In this document: positions 26,715 through 35,336 of the stretch, in pieces
Layout: every line of letters starts with the position of its first letter
How positions within the stretch are numbered: position 1 is the stretch's first letter
Source of the DNA: Yinghuangia sp045039925
GTDB lineage: Bacteria; Actinomycetota; Actinomycetes; Streptomycetales; Streptomycetaceae
Direction of reading: 5' to 3'
Length of the DNA stretch: 64,000 nt
NCBI GenBank assembly: GCA_045039925.1
Contig: CP108400.1
Coordinates: forward strand, 4,898,001-4,962,000
Position numbers and translations under genes: made by a program
The notes under the pieces: generated by a model
Seen by the model: only the letters and a program-made list of their open reading frames with translations
Databases searched by the model: none
What the model was told of the DNA's origin: nothing

Positions 26715-27194
26715 ATGGAAACGCTCCCGCCCGCACCGGGAAATGCCGCACCCGGGCTGGTCTGCGTCGACCGGACATTCTTCGATTCACCCGAAATGAT
26801 CGTCCGCCTGGAACTCGTCCGGGTCTTTCCCACGGGCATCGCCTGTGAACTGCGGACCTACTACCGCGAACCGACGCACCACAGCCGTGATGCGATGCTG
26901 CGGTGGGAGCAGCAGTGGGAGTCCGCCGGACGCCCGGTCGTCCGCCTCTTCCAACTCACCGCACCAGGCCGGGACATGGACTGCGTGGCCCACACACGCG
27001 AGCTGCCGACGGGCTCGCTGGGCATGTCCAAGGGCGGTGGGATGCACGTGCTTTCGCTCTGGGCGCCGCACGCGGACAAGGGCCAGGACCTGCACCTCCA
27101 CTACCGCTGGGACGCGCGCTCGATCCCCGACGCGTACATCCGGCTCGACGGCGACGAGCTGCGCCAGGCCGCCGACCGCGCCGTTCCGCTCTGA
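26715..27194 (+). CDS. Hypothetical protein
   Basis: Soluble protein of 159 residues of unrecognised family, with no signal peptide or membrane helix. It is mixed alpha/beta in character, with segments VRLELVRVFPTGIACELRTYYREP and a C-terminal PDAYIRLDGDELRQAADRAVPL. AGGAG stands 6 bp before the ATG and coding bias is normal. A short gap of 143 bp follows with no feature. Confidence 0.7.
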   Translation: METLPPAPGNAAPGLVCVDRTFFDSPEMIVRLELVRVFPTGIACELRTYYREPTHHSRDAMLRWEQQWESAGRPVVRLFQLTAPGRDMDCVAHTRELPTGSLGMSKGGGMHVLSLWAPHADKGQDLHLHYRWDARSIPDAYIRLDGDELRQAADRAVPL

Positions 27195-27337
27195 GACGGC
27201 ACGCGGCGGCCGAAATGTGCTGTCGGGGCCCCTGGTTGACCGCACAGGGTGGAAATTCCGCGGTCGATCCGCATTTGAAGTCCCTTATCCGGGAGGCCCT
27301 CTCGCGTTCGCCGCGGCGGCGGGTCACACTGGTGGTC

Positions 27338-27811
27338 ATGAGTGCGACCCACTCGACGGAGCACGGTGCGGCAACTCCGCTGGAGATGACCGGACCGGCG
27401 GTGTACGCGGCCCTGTCCGACGAAGAACGGCCCAAGTTCGACCAGGAGTTCCACGACGCGCTGAACGTGGCGAGCGTGACGTACGACGTGGAGCCGCTCA
27501 GCGAGGTCGTCCGAAGGTGGTGGATCGCCTCCGGCGGCGACCCCGCGGTGGCCCGGATCGACCGCGACGCGGTGGCCGGCCACGCCGACCACGCGCAGTG
27601 CGTCCCGCAGGACGAATCCTGCTGCGGTCACGGGGCGTTCGCTTTCGGCAACCAGGCGATGGCCATCATCGTGCGGTTCGAGGAGGCGTTCCGGAACGCC
27701 GCCGAGGAGGCCGCCGTGACACTGGACCACCTCCCGCTGCGCTACCTGGCCTTCGGCTACCGGGTCGACGGCGGCCCGAGCGGCAGTACGGGCGGACTCA
27801 AGGCCTCGTGA
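27338..27811 (+). CDS. Hypothetical protein, DUF6247-like
   Basis: Protein of 157 residues. The N-terminal half (GPAVYAALSDEERPKFDQEF and SEVVRRWWIASGGDPA) resembles the DUF6247 helical domain found next to toxin-antitoxin-like or small regulatory genes in actinomycetes; the assignment is from memory. The C-terminal half, with CVPQDESCCGHGAF, is not part of that domain. It is convergent with hxlR, overlapping it by 14 bp. Confidence 0.65.
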   Translation: MSATHSTEHGAATPLEMTGPAVYAALSDEERPKFDQEFHDALNVASVTYDVEPLSEVVRRWWIASGGDPAVARIDRDAVAGHADHAQCVPQDESCCGHGAFAFGNQAMAIIVRFEEAFRNAAEEAAVTLDHLPLRYLAFGYRVDGGPSGSTGGLKAS

Positions 27812-28220
27812 GGTCGCCGGGCGCCCGGGTTCCGGTGTCCGCCGGAGTGTCGGGGGTGTCGAAGGCGGCCCGGCTGGCCTGGATCTTGGCGTTGTGCTCG
27901 ACCGCCCATCCCGCGAGCGCCAGAGCGGGCGGGATGAGGCTCTTCCCGAGTGCGGTGAGCGCGTACTCGACGCGCGGCGGCACCTCGGCGTACGCGGTAC
28001 GCGAGACCAGCCCGTCGCGCTGGAGGTTGCGCAGGGTCAAGGTGAGCATCCGCTGCGAGATGCCGGGGATGTGCCGGTGCAACTCGCTGAAGCGCAGGCG
28101 CTGTTCGTGCAGCGTGGCGACGATGAGCATCGTCCACTTGTCGCATATCCGGTCCAGTACGGCGCGGATCGCCTGACCGCCGTCGCCTCGGATCATGCAG
28201 GTGTGCTCGTACCGCGCCAT
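27798..28220 (-). CDS. HxlR-family regulator
   Basis: MarR-like winged-helix regulator of 140 residues. HxlR blocks are VLDRICDKWTMLIVATL, LRFSELHRHIPGISQRMLT and LTLRNLQRDGLVSRTAYAEVPPRVEY. The start MARYEHTCMIRGDGG has GGGAG upstream. HxlR proteins sense reactive electrophiles or redox stress. It is divergent from a short membrane-peptide gene across only 30 bp, which contain a palindrome. Confidence 0.9.
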   Translation of the reverse strand: MARYEHTCMIRGDGGQAIRAVLDRICDKWTMLIVATLHEQRLRFSELHRHIPGISQRMLTLTLRNLQRDGLVSRTAYAEVPPRVEYALTALGKSLIPPALALAGWAVEHNAKIQASRAAFDTPDTPADTGTRAPGDLTRP

Positions 28221-28230
28221 GACAGCTCCC

Positions 28231-28245
28231 TGTGCGTTGCGCACA
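28231..28245. promoter_or_regulatory. Candidate HxlR operator
   Basis: TGTGCG-TTG-CGCACA, a perfect 6-bp-arm palindrome in the 30-bp gap between hxlR and the divergent small membrane gene. Confidence 0.5.
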
Positions 28246-28250
28246 TCCGT

Positions 28251-28430
28251 GTGCCTTTTGCCGGAATTGCGGCGTGGCTCGCGGTCGTTGCCGCAGCCGG
28301 CCTGTGTCTCGTGCAGATCGGCGGCATGACGCTGCATCTGTCGCGGGGCGAAGTCCGGGAGATCGGGCTCAACATCACCCTTCTCCTGCTCGCCGGGGCG
28401 GCGGTATGGCTCGGCACGGTCTGGATCTGA
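28251..28430 (+). CDS. Small two-helix membrane protein
   Basis: GTG 28251 gives 59 residues with two strong membrane helices (AGIAAWLAVVAAAGLCLV and LNITLLLLAGAAVWLGTVW) separated by a charged turn (LSRGEVREIG). No family name is known to me; similar short hydrophobic proteins occur in Streptomyces. No Shine-Dalgarno is visible, and the palindromic site sits just upstream, so the transcript may be nearly leaderless. Likely under HxlR control. Confidence 0.6.
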   Translation: MPFAGIAAWLAVVAAAGLCLVQIGGMTLHLSRGEVREIGLNITLLLLAGAAVWLGTVWI

Positions 28431-28494
28431 CGCCCGCCAAGAGCCCGCCGAGAGCCCGCCGCCGCCGCCCGGCGGACATCAGGCGTTCAGGGCA

Positions 28495-29304
28495 TCAGGG
28501 CATCACGACGCCGCCGTTGGGGCGGACGGTCTGCCCGGTGATGAAGCGGGCCGCGTCCGAGGCCAGGTAGAGGATCGCGAGCGCGATGTCGCGGGGCTCG
28601 CCGATGACGCCAAGTGGCGCCTGGGCGGCGCGGTTTCCGATGGTGCGGGTGCGGGCGTCCTGGTCCACGCTGCCGTCGGGAGCGGTCCAGTAGCCCTGGA
28701 CCATGGGCGTGTCGATGAAGCCGGGGGCGACGGAGTTGACGCGTACGCCCGCCGGGCCGACCTCGACGGCGAGGGTACGCGTGAGCATGAGCACCGCCGC
28801 CTTGGTAAGCGCGTACGCCGAGATGCCCGGCGCCGGCATGTCCGCCCCGGCCGACGCCACGTTGACGATCGCGCCCGACCCCTGGGCGGTCATCACGCGG
28901 GCGGCGGCCTGGCAGCCGAAGTACGTGCCCTTGAGGTTCACGCCGATGATCAGGTCGAGGGTCTCCTCGGTGGTGTCCACCACCGGGGCGGACCGGATCA
29001 CGCCCGCGACGTTGGCCCAGACGTCGATGCGCCCGTGCTCGGCGACGGCGTGCTCCGCGAGCGCGGTGACCTGGGCGGCATCGGTGACGTCGGTGGGGAC
29101 GACGGCGGCACGGCCGCCGCGGGCGCGTACCGCCTCGGCGGTCACCGCCAGCCCCGCGGCGTCGACGTCGGCCAGCACGACCGCCGCGCCCGCTTCGGCC
29201 AGGACCACCGCCGCCGCACGTCCGATGCCCGAGGCGGCGCCGGTGACGACGGCCGCCTTGCCCGGGAGTGTGAACACGTCCAAGTGGTCAGAACCGCCGG
29301 TCAT
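28495..29304 (-). CDS. Short-chain dehydrogenase/reductase
   Basis: Classical SDR of 269 residues. The cofactor motif is TGAASGIG (21-28), NVAG lies at 98-101, and the catalytic residues are Ser151, Tyr164 and Lys168 (ISAYALTKAA). The C-terminal PRDIALAILYLASDAARFITG is typical of the FabG-like group. Substrate cannot be told. GGGAGG precedes the ATG, and the 102-bp gap upstream contains an AT-rich GATATATC stretch that may be its promoter. Confidence 0.93.
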   Translation of the reverse strand: MTGGSDHLDVFTLPGKAAVVTGAASGIGRAAAVVLAEAGAAVVLADVDAAGLAVTAEAVRARGGRAAVVPTDVTDAAQVTALAEHAVAEHGRIDVWANVAGVIRSAPVVDTTEETLDLIIGVNLKGTYFGCQAAARVMTAQGSGAIVNVASAGADMPAPGISAYALTKAAVLMLTRTLAVEVGPAGVRVNSVAPGFIDTPMVQGYWTAPDGSVDQDARTRTIGNRAAQAPLGVIGEPRDIALAILYLASDAARFITGQTVRPNGGVVMP

Positions 29305-29406
29305 GAGCGCCTCCCGGAGCAGCAGGGATTTTGATATATCGAAGAGTCTTTCGGTATTTCTCCAGGGAGCCTGACGCGCGCGACCACAGAGCGCAAGAGC
29401 CGTCGG

Positions 29407-31107
29407 TCAGCGGACGCCCGCCCGGATGCGGTGGGCCAGGGCGATGCCGACCAGTGCGAGGACGGTGGTGAGGGTGAACGTCGCGGCCAGCGCCGTACGC
29501 GTGGTCGAGCCGTGCGCGTCGGCCAGCGCGATCGCCGCACCACCGAGCCCGCTGAGCACGGCAGTTGCGAGCGTCTGGGACAACTGCATCGCTCCGCTGG
29601 TCGCGCCCTGACTGTCGGCGGCCGCCTGCTCCATGGTGTCCGTGGTCGCGGCGTTGAAGGCAACTCCCATGCCCGCACCACCGATCGCCCATCCGACAAG
29701 GGCGACGGCAGGCGGCACCGCATCGACGAGGATGCCCGCGGCCATGGCGACGATGCCCACGGCCAGCAGGGCGAACCCGGCGGCGACGGGACCGGTCCGG
29801 GGACGCCCGGCCCAGCGGCCGTCCACGCGTCCCTGCCATGCCGCGCCGATCACCCAGGTGACGGCACCCGCCGACAGGCCGAGACCCGCTTCGGTGGTGC
29901 TCAGTCCGCGGAGATGAGTGAGGCCGAGCGGCAGGAAGGCCTCACTGCCGAAGTACGCGCCGCACAGCAGGAACCGCAGGATCACCCCGGTCGGCACACC
30001 GCGCCGGGCGGTGAGCGTGCCCGCCGGGACGACGGGGCGCAACCCGACGACCGCCACCACGGCACCGAGGACGGCCATCGGCAGCAGCAGCCCGAGGTTG
30101 GTGAACTCCAGGCCGCCGAGCAGAAGGGCGGTGCCGCCGCTCACCAGCAGGCCGTACGCGACTGGCCCCTTCCACCAAGCCGCTTCTGCCGCGCGGGAGT
30201 TCGAGGTGGTGGAGTGCGGAACAGCGGTGTCCGTCGACGCAAGTTTCGTGCCGCCGCGCTTCGCTGCGGCGCCGGCCGACGCCAGGCTGCGCAACGGCGG
30301 CAGCGCCATCGCCGCCGCGACCGCGATGAGCGGCAGCAGCAACACGAACACCCCGCGCCAGTGCACATGGTCCGCGATCACCGCGGCCAACGCCGGACCG
30401 GCGAGGGACGGGACCGTCCAACCCCCCGACACCAGCGCGAACATGCGGGCCCGCAGGTGCTCCGGGTAGACCAGTCCGATTGCGGTGTACGCGAGGGCCA
30501 TCACCGCACCGACCCCGAGCCCCTGGATGAAGCGCCCGGCAAGGAACACCGGCCAGTTCGGGGCGGCGCCGGTCACCGCACAGCCGACCGCGAAGACCGC
30601 GAGACCGATCCCGAGCGGGCGGGCGGGGCCGTGGCGGTCGGCGGAGCGTCCGGCGGCGACGGTGCCGACCAGGTTGGCCAGCATCAGCGCGGAAAGTCCC
30701 CAGCCGTACGCGTTCAGGCCGCCGAGCTTGCCGGCGATCTCCGGCAACACCGTTGCCACGCCCATCGATTCGAACGCCACGAGGCTGACCGACAGCACGA
30801 TGCCCCAGGTCATCGCGGTGTAGGGGGCCTGGAAGATGCTCCCGCCCGGCGACGGGCTCCCGCCCGCCTTGCCGATGGCCGCGCCGGATCCGGGTGCTTC
30901 GGCGAGGTCAACGGATGCCGTACGGCGGCCTCCCTCGGCCCGCCCGCGAACGTCGGAGCCGTCGGCCGACCCACCGGACCGACCGGGACCATCCGGCCGA
31001 CCGGACCGACCATCCCGAGCAGCCCGGGCACCCCGATCGGACCCATCGGACCCATCGGACCGATCAGCACCGTGGTCTGAGCCGGCATCACCTGTGGAGC
31101 GGGACAT
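29407..31107 (-). CDS. MFS drug/metabolite transporter with repetitive N-terminus
   Basis: Major-facilitator exporter of 566 residues, about 12-14 helices, from FQAPYTAMTWGIVLSVSLVAFESMG onward. The A-like motif is GRSADRHGPARPLG, and IQGLGVGAVMALAYTAI marks helix 4-5 of drug antiporters. The first 85 residues are an unusual hydrophilic Ser/Gly/Asp/Arg extension. GGAGGG stands immediately before the ATG (31107), which supports this long start. Divergent from a TetR gene and upstream of the SDR on the same strand. Confidence 0.85.
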   Translation of the reverse strand: MSRSTGDAGSDHGADRSDGSDGSDRGARAARDGRSGRPDGPGRSGGSADGSDVRGRAEGGRRTASVDLAEAPGSGAAIGKAGGSPSPGGSIFQAPYTAMTWGIVLSVSLVAFESMGVATVLPEIAGKLGGLNAYGWGLSALMLANLVGTVAAGRSADRHGPARPLGIGLAVFAVGCAVTGAAPNWPVFLAGRFIQGLGVGAVMALAYTAIGLVYPEHLRARMFALVSGGWTVPSLAGPALAAVIADHVHWRGVFVLLLPLIAVAAAMALPPLRSLASAGAAAKRGGTKLASTDTAVPHSTTSNSRAAEAAWWKGPVAYGLLVSGGTALLLGGLEFTNLGLLLPMAVLGAVVAVVGLRPVVPAGTLTARRGVPTGVILRFLLCGAYFGSEAFLPLGLTHLRGLSTTEAGLGLSAGAVTWVIGAAWQGRVDGRWAGRPRTGPVAAGFALLAVGIVAMAAGILVDAVPPAVALVGWAIGGAGMGVAFNAATTDTMEQAAADSQGATSGAMQLSQTLATAVLSGLGGAAIALADAHGSTTRTALAATFTLTTVLALVGIALAHRIRAGVR

Positions 31108-31118
31108 GCACCCTCCCT

Positions 31119-31150
31119 AATTTCGTTCCGTTTCGGATCGGAATTAAATT
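31119..31150. promoter_or_regulatory. Operator/promoter between MFS and tetR
   Basis: Nested inverted repeats TTCCG-N8-CGGAA (31126-31143) and TCCG-TTT-CGGA (31127-31137) lie in AT-rich flanks (AATT at both ends). TATACT at 31161-31166 is a -10 candidate 7 bp before the tetR ATG, so the repeat covers its -35 region and the MFS ribosome binding region is close by. Confidence 0.5.
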
Positions 31151-31173
31151 GGATGCTACCTATACTGGGCTCC

Positions 31174-31869
31174 ATGGCCAACCCCGGGAGCGCGCCTCCC
31201 CGCCCCGGAAACCGATCCGGCGCGGCCCCCGCCGCCCGCGCCGAGGCCGGGCCGGAAGCCCGCCCTGTCGGTCGTCCGCGGGACTCCGCCCTCGACACGG
31301 CGATCCTCGACGCGACGCGCGAACTGCTGGCCGAATCCGGCTACTCGGGGCTCACCATGGAGGCCGTCGCGGGACGCGCCGGGACCACCAAACCGGCGAT
31401 CCGGCGGCGCTGGCCCTCACGGCAGCGGCTGGTTGTCGCGGCCCTGACCGAGAGCATGGGCAACGCGCCGACCCCCGACACCGGGTGCACGCACTGCGAC
31501 CTGATCCTGGGCATCGAGACGCTGAGCCGCGCCTTCGGCGGCGATTTCGGCCGCCGTACGCTCCCCGCGCTGGTCGCCGACCTGGCCGACGACCCCGAGT
31601 TGGACCGGATCTTCGCCGAGACGTTCTTCCATCCGCGGCGGGCGTCCACCGAGGCGGCGCTGCGCCGCGGCGTCGAGCGCGGCGACATCCGCCCCGACGC
31701 CGATCTGGACCTGCTGCTGGACCTGTTGGGCGCGACCACGTACCACCGGGTGCTGTTCGGCCACGCCCCCATCACGCCGGAACTCGCCCACGACGTCGTC
31801 GTGACCGTGCTCGACGGCGCCTCGACGCCGCGCTGGCGGAAGCACTACCGCGAGCGCCACGACGGCTGA
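31174..31869 (+). CDS. TetR-family regulator
   Basis: Repressor of about 231 residues with a 40-residue Pro/Ala/Arg-rich lead before the HTH (ILDATRELLAESGYSGLTME followed by AVAGRAGTTKPAIRRRWPSR). The C-terminal domain (ETFFHPRRASTEAALRRGVERGDI) is of the AcrR/TetR_C_16-like type. The ATG lies 7 bp after TATACT, so leaderless translation is likely. Divergent from the MFS gene, its expected target. Confidence 0.88.
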   Translation: MANPGSAPPRPGNRSGAAPAARAEAGPEARPVGRPRDSALDTAILDATRELLAESGYSGLTMEAVAGRAGTTKPAIRRRWPSRQRLVVAALTESMGNAPTPDTGCTHCDLILGIETLSRAFGGDFGRRTLPALVADLADDPELDRIFAETFFHPRRASTEAALRRGVERGDIRPDADLDLLLDLLGATTYHRVLFGHAPITPELAHDVVVTVLDGASTPRWRKHYRERHDG

Positions 31870-31980
31870 GAAATCAGCTGAGGCGACACCCCAGACGACA
31901 GCTGAACAGCCGAAAGGCGGCCGACCCGAAGGTCGACCGCCCGGCCCCGCCCGCGAGCGGGCGGCGCGTCGATCCCTGTC

Positions 31981-33093
31981 TCAGCCTGCCGCGACCAGGG
32001 TCTCCCACCAGGGAGCCTGCTCGGGAAGCGTGGTCGTGACCCGGTCACCGGGGCGCGGCAGCGCGAGAGTCGTGCCGGTCGCCTTGGCCTCGCGGAGCAG
32101 TCGGTCGACCGGTTCCGCCCACGGGTGCGGGGCCAGGTCGAACGTCGCCCAGTGCACCGGGAGGAGCAGGCGTCCGCCGAGGTCGAGGTGCGCCGCGACA
32201 GCCTCCTCGGGGTCCATGTGGATGTCCGGCCAGTTGGGGCTGTACGCGCCGATCGGCATCAGCGTGAGGTCGAACGGGCCGTGCTCCGCACCGATCTTGG
32301 CGTAGCCGTCGAAGTAGCCGGAGTCCCCCGCGTAGAACACGCGGTGCCGGGCGCCCGCGACCACCCACGAGCCCCAGAGGGTGTCGTTGCGGCGCAGCGT
32401 ACGCCCGGAGAAGTGGCGGGCGGCGGTGGCCGTGAAGCGCAGCCCGGCGACGACGGCCTCTTCCTCCCAGTCCAGTTCGACGATGCGCTCGGCGGGGACG
32501 CCCCAGCGCTCCAGGTGCGCGCCGATGCCGAGCGGGACCAGGAACGGCGCCGAATGCGCCGCGAGGAGCGCCTTGACGGTGGCGCGGTCGAGGTGGTCGT
32601 AGTGGTCGTGCGAGATCACGACGGCGTCGGGCGCCGGAAGTTCGGCGAGCGGCACCGGAAGCGGGTGCAGGCGGCGCGGCCCCACGAGCTGGGAGGGCGA
32701 GACGCGTTCGCTCCACACGGGGTCGAACAGGATGCGGCGGCCTTCGAGTTCGACGAGCGTGCTGGCGTGGCCGTACCAGATCGCGCTCACGCCGTCCGCG
32801 GACGCCGGGGTGCTCGGCGCGGACACGAGCGGCACGTCTCCGGTCGGACGCCGCGCCGCACGGTTGCGCGCCATCTCGCGCATGATCTGCGGCGCGCTGC
32901 TCGCGGCCAGCACGCTCGCGGGCACCGAGTTGTGGAAGGACCCGTCGCGGAACCGCGGCGACCCCTCCATCCGGGCCAGCCGGTCGCCGCTCGCCTTGCC
33001 GCCGAACTCGTCCGGGATGTCGCGCAGCGCCCACCCGGCGGCGGCAAGCGCCACTCCGCCGGTGACCAGGCCGCGCAGTGCTCGTGATGCCAT
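31981..33093 (-). CDS. MBL-fold hydrolase, NAPE-PLD/UlaG-like
   Basis: Metallo-beta-lactamase-fold protein of 370 residues. Metal motifs are SHDHYDHLD, TAARHFSGRTL, YAGDSGYFDGYA and LLPVHWATFDLA, which fit the NAPE-hydrolysing phospholipase D-like group. A short N-terminal hydrophobic segment (LRGLVTGGVALAAAGWAL) suggests a membrane anchor or signal. GAGGAG stands 8 bp before ATG 33093; the longer open frame was rejected. Substrate in bacteria is uncertain. Confidence 0.88.
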   Translation of the reverse strand: MASRALRGLVTGGVALAAAGWALRDIPDEFGGKASGDRLARMEGSPRFRDGSFHNSVPASVLAASSAPQIMREMARNRAARRPTGDVPLVSAPSTPASADGVSAIWYGHASTLVELEGRRILFDPVWSERVSPSQLVGPRRLHPLPVPLAELPAPDAVVISHDHYDHLDRATVKALLAAHSAPFLVPLGIGAHLERWGVPAERIVELDWEEEAVVAGLRFTATAARHFSGRTLRRNDTLWGSWVVAGARHRVFYAGDSGYFDGYAKIGAEHGPFDLTLMPIGAYSPNWPDIHMDPEEAVAAHLDLGGRLLLPVHWATFDLAPHPWAEPVDRLLREAKATGTTLALPRPGDRVTTTLPEQAPWWETLVAAG

Positions 33094-33307
33094 CGGGTCG
33101 CTCCTCGGTTCGCCTGGATGTTCAACCGCCGCGGGGCACGCTGTGTTCCCGCGCGGCGCTACCGCGTGTTCCCGCGTGTTCCCGCAAGTGCCCGCGGTGA
33201 TTCCGCCGCGGTGCCCGTGGTGCGCGGGTGCGCCCCTGGGGCCGGAGTCGCGACCGGAGGGACCGGGTACACGCCGGGCGGCGGGCGGGCGTAGTTCAAT
33301 GGAGCGC

Positions 33308-35188
33308 ATGTCCGACTCCGCGTCCACGGTCGCTGCCGTGGGTCCACTTGATTCCGCAGACTCCCCCGGTACCGCCGATTCCGCCGTTCCCCTCGACGAC
33401 GCCGCGCCCCCGTGGGAAAGGCGCTTCCGGGCCCCCCGGGTGAGCCTGCCCGATTGGGCGGAACACGCCCCCGACCGTTCGGTCTTCCTGTCGAACGCGT
33501 CGGGTACGTACGAGATCTACGCCTGGGACCGCGGCACCGGCGCACAGCGGCAGGTCACCGAGCGGGCCAACGGCACCACGATGGCCTCGATCGACCCGAC
33601 CGGGGAGTGGATCTGGTGGTTCGCGGATACCGACGGTGACGAATTCGGCGTGTGGATGCGGCAGCCGTTCGGCGGCGGCCCCGACGTCGAGGCGGCCCCC
33701 GGCCTCGCCCCCTCGTACCCGGCCGGCCTGGCGATCGGCGCCGACGGCCTCGCGGTCGTCGCCCGCTCCACGGACGAGGAGGGCTCGACCGTCCACGTCG
33801 TACGCTCCGGGGCCGAGCCGGCCACCATCTACCGGCACCGCGAGTCGGCGGGCGTCTCGGCGCTCTCCGAGGACGACACGCTCGTCGTGATCGAGCACAG
33901 CGAGCACGGTGACACGATGCACCCGTCGCTGCGCGCGGTACGCCTGGACGGGTCGCTCGTCGCCGACCTGCACGACGGCACCCCCGGCGAGGCCCCCGCC
34001 TCCGGCCTGTCCTGCACCGGGTTCGCCCCGGTGTTCGGCGACTCCCGCGTGCTGGTGTCGCACCAGCGCCGCGGCCGCTGGGAGCCGATGATCTGGAACC
34101 CGCTGACCGGCGAGGAGCGCGAGATCGCCCTCGGGCTGCCCGGCGACGTGGGCGTGGACTGGTACCCGGACGCGAGCGCGCTGCTGGTCGAGCACGACCA
34201 CCACGCACGGTCCGAGCTGTACCGCTACGACCTCGCGACCGGCGCCCTCGAACGCCTCGCCACCCCGGCCGGCACCGTCCTGGGCGCCACCGCGCGACCG
34301 GACGGCAGCGTCGAGTACCTGTGGTCCAGCGGCGAACGCCCGAGCGAGCTGCGCTCCACGGGCGGCGGCACGGTGCTGGTGCCGCCCGGCGACCGGGCGC
34401 CCGGTTCGGTGGCGGTCGAGGACGCGTGGGTGGAGGGGCCCGGCGGGGTGATCCACGCGCTGGTGTCGCGGCCGAGCGGCGGCGAGGGGCCGTACCCGAC
34501 GGTCTTCGAGGTGCACGGCGGCCCGACCGCGCACGACGGCGACCACTTCGCCCCCGGCGTCGCGGTGTGGATCGACCACGGTTTCGCGGTGGTGCGGGTC
34601 AACTACCGGGGCTCGACCGGCTACGGCAAGGACTGGACGGACGCGCTGCGCGAGCGGGTCGGCCTCATCGAGCTGGAGGACATCGCCGCGGTACGCGAGT
34701 GGGCCGTGTCGTCCGGTCTCGCCGACCCGGAGCGCCTCGTGCTGTCCGGCGGTTCGTGGGGCGGCTACCTGACGCTGCTGGGGCTGGGCGTCCAGCCGGA
34801 GAACTGGACGCTGGGCCTCGCGGCGGTGCCGGTGGCCGACTACGTCGCGGCGTACGAGGACGAGATGGAGGCCCTGAAGGCGATGGACCGCACCCTCGTC
34901 GGCGGTACGCCCGAGGAGGTCCCGGAGCGGTACGCGGCGTCGTCGCCGATCACGTACGTCGACCGCGTGCGCGTCCCGGTGTTCATCAGCGCGGGCCTCA
35001 ACGACCCCCGCTGCCCGATCCGGCAGATCGAGAATTACGTGGCGCGGCTCGGCGAACTGGGCGCGGTGCACGAGGTCTACCGGTACGAGGCGGGACACGG
35101 CTCGGCGGTCGTCGAGGAGCGCATCCGGCAGGTGCGCAAGGAACTCGACTTCGTGAAGCGGCATCTGGAGATGCCGAAGGCCGCGTAG
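33308..35188 (+). CDS. S9-family (prolyl oligopeptidase-like) peptidase
   Basis: Serine peptidase of 626 residues: a beta-propeller N-terminal half with repeats such as DRSVFLSNASGTYEIYAWD and DPTGEWIWWFADTDGDEFG, and an alpha/beta hydrolase C-terminal half. Nucleophile Ser is in SGGSWGGYLTLL, the acid Asp in SAGLNDPRCP and His in EAGHGSAVVEE. The ATG at 33308 has TGGAG 4 bp upstream; ATG 33299 is an alternative. Cytoplasmic by sequence, probably degrading small peptides. Confidence 0.93.
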   Translation: MSDSASTVAAVGPLDSADSPGTADSAVPLDDAAPPWERRFRAPRVSLPDWAEHAPDRSVFLSNASGTYEIYAWDRGTGAQRQVTERANGTTMASIDPTGEWIWWFADTDGDEFGVWMRQPFGGGPDVEAAPGLAPSYPAGLAIGADGLAVVARSTDEEGSTVHVVRSGAEPATIYRHRESAGVSALSEDDTLVVIEHSEHGDTMHPSLRAVRLDGSLVADLHDGTPGEAPASGLSCTGFAPVFGDSRVLVSHQRRGRWEPMIWNPLTGEEREIALGLPGDVGVDWYPDASALLVEHDHHARSELYRYDLATGALERLATPAGTVLGATARPDGSVEYLWSSGERPSELRSTGGGTVLVPPGDRAPGSVAVEDAWVEGPGGVIHALVSRPSGGEGPYPTVFEVHGGPTAHDGDHFAPGVAVWIDHGFAVVRVNYRGSTGYGKDWTDALRERVGLIELEDIAAVREWAVSSGLADPERLVLSGGSWGGYLTLLGLGVQPENWTLGLAAVPVADYVAAYEDEMEALKAMDRTLVGGTPEEVPERYAASSPITYVDRVRVPVFISAGLNDPRCPIRQIENYVARLGELGAVHEVYRYEAGHGSAVVEERIRQVRKELDFVKRHLEMPKAA

Positions 35189-35336
35189 CCGGACGCGGGC
35201 GAAGTCGCGGACGGCTGCCGGGCAGCGTCGGACCGGCGGGCGGGCTGTTCCCGCCCGCCGGGTCGGCAGCTCAAGCTCGGCTCGGTTCGGTCGGTTCGGG
35301 TCGGTGCGGCTCAGCTCGTCCTGTCCGCGCGAGCGG

